Shown here one piece after another: positions 61,046 to 64,000 of a stretch of DNA of 64,000 bases. Within the stretch, counting starts at the first letter, position 1; each line of letters begins with the position of its first letter. Under the pieces are notes generated by a model. The model was not told the origin of the DNA and searched no databases. It saw only the letters and a list, made by a program, of their open reading frames with translations. The stretch is from Mesorhizobium sp. AR10 (GTDB lineage: Bacteria; Pseudomonadota; Alphaproteobacteria; Rhizobiales; Rhizobiaceae): the NCBI RefSeq assembly GCF_024746795.1, contig NZ_CP080524.1, positions 3,202,001-3,266,000 on the forward strand, read 5' to 3'. The position numbers and the translations under genes are program-made.

Positions 61046-61765
61046 ATGTCGATTTGGGATCGCCTCGGCGAGTTCATCGTGCGCGTTTCGTCTTCAGCGT
61101 CGTCGGGTGTCGCCGACGTCGTCGAGGCCGTGCGCACAGTTTTCTCCGGCGATGCCGATCTGCGCCGGCGCGTTGCCTTCTCGGTGGCGATGATCGCGCT
61201 GTCGGCCAAGATGGCCAAGGCCGATGGCATCGTCACCCAGGATGAGGTGCGCGCCTTCCAGGAAATTTTCGATGTGCCGAAGGAGCAGCGGCGCAATGTG
61301 GCACGGCTCTACGACCTGGCCAAACGCGATGTTGCCGGGTTCGAGACCTATGCCGCGCGGATGGCGCAGCTTTGCGGCTCGGGCCATTCGAACTGCGCGA
61401 TGTTGGAAGACATACTCGACGGCCTGTTCCACATTGCCAAGGCTGACGGGCTGATCCACGAGCACGAAGGCCTGTTCCTGCATCGCATCGCCGAAATATT
61501 CCGTATCGAAGAGGCGCATTACCAGAGCATCCTGGCGCGACACGTCAACCTCGGCGCGGGGGATCCCTATGTCGTGCTCGGCATCGAGCGCGGCAAGTCT
61601 TTCGAAGAGGTCCGCAAGCGTTACCGCAAGCTGGTCTCGGACAACCATCCGGACCGGCTGATCGCGCGCGGCCTGCCGCAGGAGTTCATCAAGATCGCAA
61701 CGACCAGGCTCGCGGCGATCAATACGGCCTATGAGATGATCGAGCGAGGCCTGCGGCACGCATGA
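61046..61765 (+). CDS. TerB-DnaJ domain protein (DjlA-like co-chaperone)
   Basis: A 239-residue protein with an N-terminal TerB-like helical domain (AFSVAMIALSAKMAKADGIV and GLFHIAKADGLIHEHEGLFL, two repeats with acidic metal-type loops) and a C-terminal J domain, whose HPD motif is in VSDNHPDRL. This is the DjlA-like layout without the N-terminal membrane helix. It would stimulate DnaK ATPase. The ATG at 61046 is preferred over the GTG six bases upstream. Its stop overlaps the amidase start by four bases. Confidence 0.9.
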   Translation: MSIWDRLGEFIVRVSSSASSGVADVVEAVRTVFSGDADLRRRVAFSVAMIALSAKMAKADGIVTQDEVRAFQEIFDVPKEQRRNVARLYDLAKRDVAGFETYAARMAQLCGSGHSNCAMLEDILDGLFHIAKADGLIHEHEGLFLHRIAEIFRIEEAHYQSILARHVNLGAGDPYVVLGIERGKSFEEVRKRYRKLVSDNHPDRLIARGLPQEFIKIATTRLAAINTAYEMIERGLRHA

Positions 61766-62529
61766 GCGGCTTCCTGCCTGACGAGCCGAACGCCGAGGTA
61801 AGGGTATCGCCGAATTTTGGGCCGCGGCGCGAGACGCTCAAGCCCGACATGATCGTGCTGCACTATACGGGTATGGCGACAGGCACTGGTGCCGAGGCAT
61901 GGCTCTGCGATCCGGCCAGCGAGGTCTCGGCGCACTATCTCGTCCACGAGGACGGTCGCATCATCCAGATGGTCAGGGAAAGCGACCGTGCTTGGCATGC
62001 CGGCAATAGTTCCTGGTTCGGACGCACGGACATCAACTCCTGTTCGGTTGGCATCGAGATCGTCAATCCGGGACATACGCTCGGCTATCCCGGCTTTCCC
62101 CGACGACAGATCGATGCGGTGACCGCTTTGTGCTCGGGGATCATCAGGCGTCATTCCATTCCGGCCCAACGGGTGCTTGCCCATTCCGACGTGGCTCCGG
62201 GCCGCAAGATCGATCCAGGCGAGAAATTCCCGTGGAAGACCCTTTTTGCTGCCGGTGTCGGTCATCTCGTCATGGCAGCGCCGATCAGGCGTAGCGCTGT
62301 GCTGAAGGTCGGCGATGCGGGTACCGAAGTCGAGGCGCTGCAGTCGATGCTGGCGCTCTACGGTTATGACGTGGAGATATCAGGCGCTTTCGACCGGCAG
62401 ACCGAAATCGTGGTCGAGGCGTTTCAACGCCATTTCCGGCCGCGCCTGGTCGACGGCGTGGCCGACGGATCGACAATCCGGACGCTGCAAAGGCTGCTGG
62501 CTTCCGTCAGGACAGCTTTGTCCAAATAG
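61762..62529 (+). CDS. N-acetylmuramoyl-L-alanine amidase with peptidoglycan-binding domain
   Basis: A 255-residue amidase_2 (AmiD-like) enzyme: MIVLHYTGM supplies the first zinc His, SAHYLVHEDGRI the fold marker, HAGNSSWFGR the second zinc His and LAHSDVAPGRKIDPGEKFPW the third. A PG_binding_1 domain follows (LQSMLALYGYDVEISGAFD). It removes stem peptides from peptidoglycan. No signal peptide is visible, so it may act on recycled cytoplasmic muropeptides, like AmpD. It is translationally coupled to the TerB-DnaJ gene. Confidence 0.92.
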   Translation: MSGFLPDEPNAEVRVSPNFGPRRETLKPDMIVLHYTGMATGTGAEAWLCDPASEVSAHYLVHEDGRIIQMVRESDRAWHAGNSSWFGRTDINSCSVGIEIVNPGHTLGYPGFPRRQIDAVTALCSGIIRRHSIPAQRVLAHSDVAPGRKIDPGEKFPWKTLFAAGVGHLVMAAPIRRSAVLKVGDAGTEVEALQSMLALYGYDVEISGAFDRQTEIVVEAFQRHFRPRLVDGVADGSTIRTLQRLLASVRTALSK

Positions 62530-62714
62530 TCTTTTCCAGGTCGTCAAATTACAATCTGTCACTCAAAGTGACTTGCCGCGCCTTCTTTGATGCCAATTCG
62601 ACCGTCAAAGGCAGTCCGTGCAAGTTATCGGACCTCCATCCTCCCAGATGTCCCGATATTGATTAGGCGTTGCTGCGTGAAGATCTTCACGCGGTTCAGA
62701 CAGAACAGGATCAC

Positions 62715-63440
62715 ATGCAGAAATTGACCGTTGTAACGGCAGCTGTTGCTGCCGGCGTAATGACTTTTGCCATCGGCGCGGCGAATAGCGCGCCGTTAAG
62801 CCAGAGGGCAGACCAGGGTTTCATCGTCGCACCCGCCAAAGCCGCCATGCCGAAAGCGGCCCATGGTGCAAAGGCGAATGGTGCAAAGGTAAAGAGAACC
62901 GCCACCGCAAAAGCGGAAAAGGCAGCTGCCGTAAAAAAGAAGAAGCCGACTTCAAGGCATACCAAACGCAACAGGAAAACCGTCGATCTGACGACAACGG
63001 CGTCGATCGGTCCGAAGAACGCAGCGATATCGATATCGCAGGCAGCCAGCGGCAGCGGGCAGTATTCTGCGATCGTCGCGCGTTATGCCGCAATGTACGG
63101 GGTGCCGGTCTCGCTCGCCAACGCCGTCATCAAGATCGAAAGCAACTATCAGCCGAATGAGGTCGGCGGCGCCGGCGAGATCGGCCTGATGCAGATCAAG
63201 CCGGCGACAGCGCGGATGATGGGCTACAGCGGCTCGGTCAAGGGCTTGTTCAATCCCGACACCAACATCAGATATGGCATGAAATACCTTGCCATGGCGC
63301 GGGACCTCGGTGGCGGCACGACCTGTGGCACAATCCTGAAATACAATGCCGGCCACGCCGCCAAGCGGATGAACCCGGTGTCCGCCGCCTATTGCGGCAA
63401 GGTCAAGGTGCAGATGGCCGCGCTTGGATCGCCGGCATAA
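62715..63440 (+). CDS. Lytic transglycosylase with basic low-complexity linker
   Basis: A 241-residue secreted SLT enzyme. The signal peptide (VTAAVAAGVMTFAIGAANSA) is followed by a Lys/Ala-rich linker (KAEKAAAVKKKKPTSRHTKR) of about 60 residues and then the SLT fold: catalytic Glu in AVIKIESNYQPNEVG, GLMQIKPATARMMG and YNAGHAAKR. The ATG at 62715 starts the signal. It precedes rnpB by 50 bp. Confidence 0.9.
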   Translation: MQKLTVVTAAVAAGVMTFAIGAANSAPLSQRADQGFIVAPAKAAMPKAAHGAKANGAKVKRTATAKAEKAAAVKKKKPTSRHTKRNRKTVDLTTTASIGPKNAAISISQAASGSGQYSAIVARYAAMYGVPVSLANAVIKIESNYQPNEVGGAGEIGLMQIKPATARMMGYSGSVKGLFNPDTNIRYGMKYLAMARDLGGGTTCGTILKYNAGHAAKRMNPVSAAYCGKVKVQMAALGSPA

Positions 63441-63489
63441 CCCTGTTTTTTTGTTTGCGTTTTCAGGCGTGAACCCCTTTATACGCCTT

Positions 63490-63910
63490 GCCAGCTGGCC
63501 GGGCGGCCGCACCCGCGAAGCCGAAAGGCTGCGGGTGAGGAAAGTCCGGGCTCCATGGAGACACGGTGCCGGTTAATGGCCGGCGGGGGCGACCCCAGGG
63601 AAAGTGCCACAGAAAGCAAACCGCCACGGCATCCGGCGTCCGCAAGGCCGCCGGGATCCGAGGCAAGGGTGAAAGGGTGGGGTAAGAGCCCACCGCGCGA
63701 CTGGCGACAGGAGCGGCACGGTAAACCCCACCGGGAGCAAGACCGAATAGGGACGGTGCGAGGGGAAACCTTCGAGGGCTGTTTCCGGCTCACCGTCCGG
63801 GTAGGTTGCGTGAGGTCGCATGGCAACATGCGCCCAAGATGAATGGCCGCCACGTTCTCGCGCCGCAAGGGGCGAGGGCCATACAGAACCCGGCTTACAG
63901 GCCAGCTGGC
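63490..63910 (+). ncRNA. rnpB: RNase P RNA, type A
   Basis: The catalytic RNA of RNase P that trims tRNA 5' leaders. The ends pair (GCCAGCTGG at 63490 with CCAGCTGGC at 63902). The conserved CR-I element GAGGAAAGTCCGGGCTCC is at 63537-63554, and the 3' CR-V element ACAGAACCCGGCTTA begins near 63883. The length of about 420 nt fits an alphaproteobacterial type A RNA. The exact ends are approximate. Confidence 0.95.
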
Positions 63911-63927
63911 AATTTTCTTCCCCGATG

Positions 63928-63957
63928 ACATGCTGAAATCTCTCGATATCAGCATGT
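63928..63957. repeat. Hairpin downstream of rnpB
   Basis: ACATGCTGA pairs with TCAGCATGT across a 12-base loop, 18 bp after rnpB. No T-run follows. It may help 3' processing or be another dispersed palindrome. Confidence 0.55.
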
Positions 63958-64000
63958 TGCGCCTTCGGGCGCGCCTGTCGGGTCAGGAGCCTTCGAAAAT

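Noticed and set aside
63479..63955. Minus-strand open frames over rnpB
   Set aside because: They cover a structured RNA with conserved RNase P elements; no protein features.

Overview
The window reads as chromosomal DNA of a Mesorhizobium-type alphaproteobacterium (Rhizobiales). The evidence is the high-GC codon use, the overall gene set, a type A RNase P RNA at the right end, betaine-lipid genes btaAB, and several families of rhizobial-looking palindromic intergenic repeats. I found about 62 protein-coding genes, one of them frameshifted, plus rnpB. There are no tRNA or rRNA genes, no CRISPR array, no phage, and no transposase-bearing insertion sequence.

Layout. 0-9.7 kb: the 3' part of a double-ATPase peptide ABC transporter gene, a lytic transglycosylase lipoprotein, a non-pyrrolysine MttB-family methyltransferase next to a dimethylglycine/sarcosine dehydrogenase-like flavoprotein, and small stress or detoxification genes (DoxX, VOC, ChaC). 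9.7-27.8 kb: a dispersed reductive pyrimidine-degradation region. It contains PreT-PreA, a RutR-like regulator, an omega-aminotransferase, a beta-ureidopropionase-type hydrolase, dihydropyrimidinase and an NMT1-type ABC importer. An Rrf2/AhpD/DoxX/SDR stress block interrupts it. Two RutR-like operators (near 9721 and 17357) tie the two halves together. 27.8-45.7 kb: an Lrp regulator with a methionine gamma-lyase-like enzyme, a ThDP enzyme with a CoA transferase, RNase T2, a diguanylate cyclase, EttA, Tam, a KAS III-like enzyme, MOSC, SDR, a class IV aminotransferase and TrmO. 45.8-47.9 kb: an ArsR-methyltransferase fusion regulator with metF, then a 28-codon membrane microprotein gene. 48-64 kb: an exporter, a PLP decarboxylase, several peptidoglycan-active enzymes, btaAB behind a Pho box, a fused 5-oxoprolinase-like gene, a TerB-DnaJ/amidase pair and rnpB.

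Most unusual signal. A GC-rich inverted-repeat family occurs four times as facing pairs. Two pairs (18814-19320 and 24252-24732) bracket a small DUF559 (Vsr-like, PD-(D/E)XK fold) gene. They are slotted between co-directional operon genes without breaking them, and their inverted repeats match at 46/48 and 60/61 positions. Two shorter pairs without a gene (57773-57910, 138 bp; 59602-59742, 141 bp) sit in frame inside the single oxoprolinase-like gene and add about 46-47 residues each. Together they look like an autonomous and non-autonomous pair of mobile palindromic modules with DUF559 as the candidate mobility or maintenance protein. The arrangement is seen in the sequence; the mobility is inference.

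Functional links. PreTA, dihydropyrimidinase, ureidopropionase and the aminotransferase would together take uracil to malonate semialdehyde, with the ABC importer as the likely uptake system. The ArsR-methyltransferase plus metF points to methionine/SAM-cycle control. BtaAB with a Pho box points to replacement of phospholipids under phosphate limitation.
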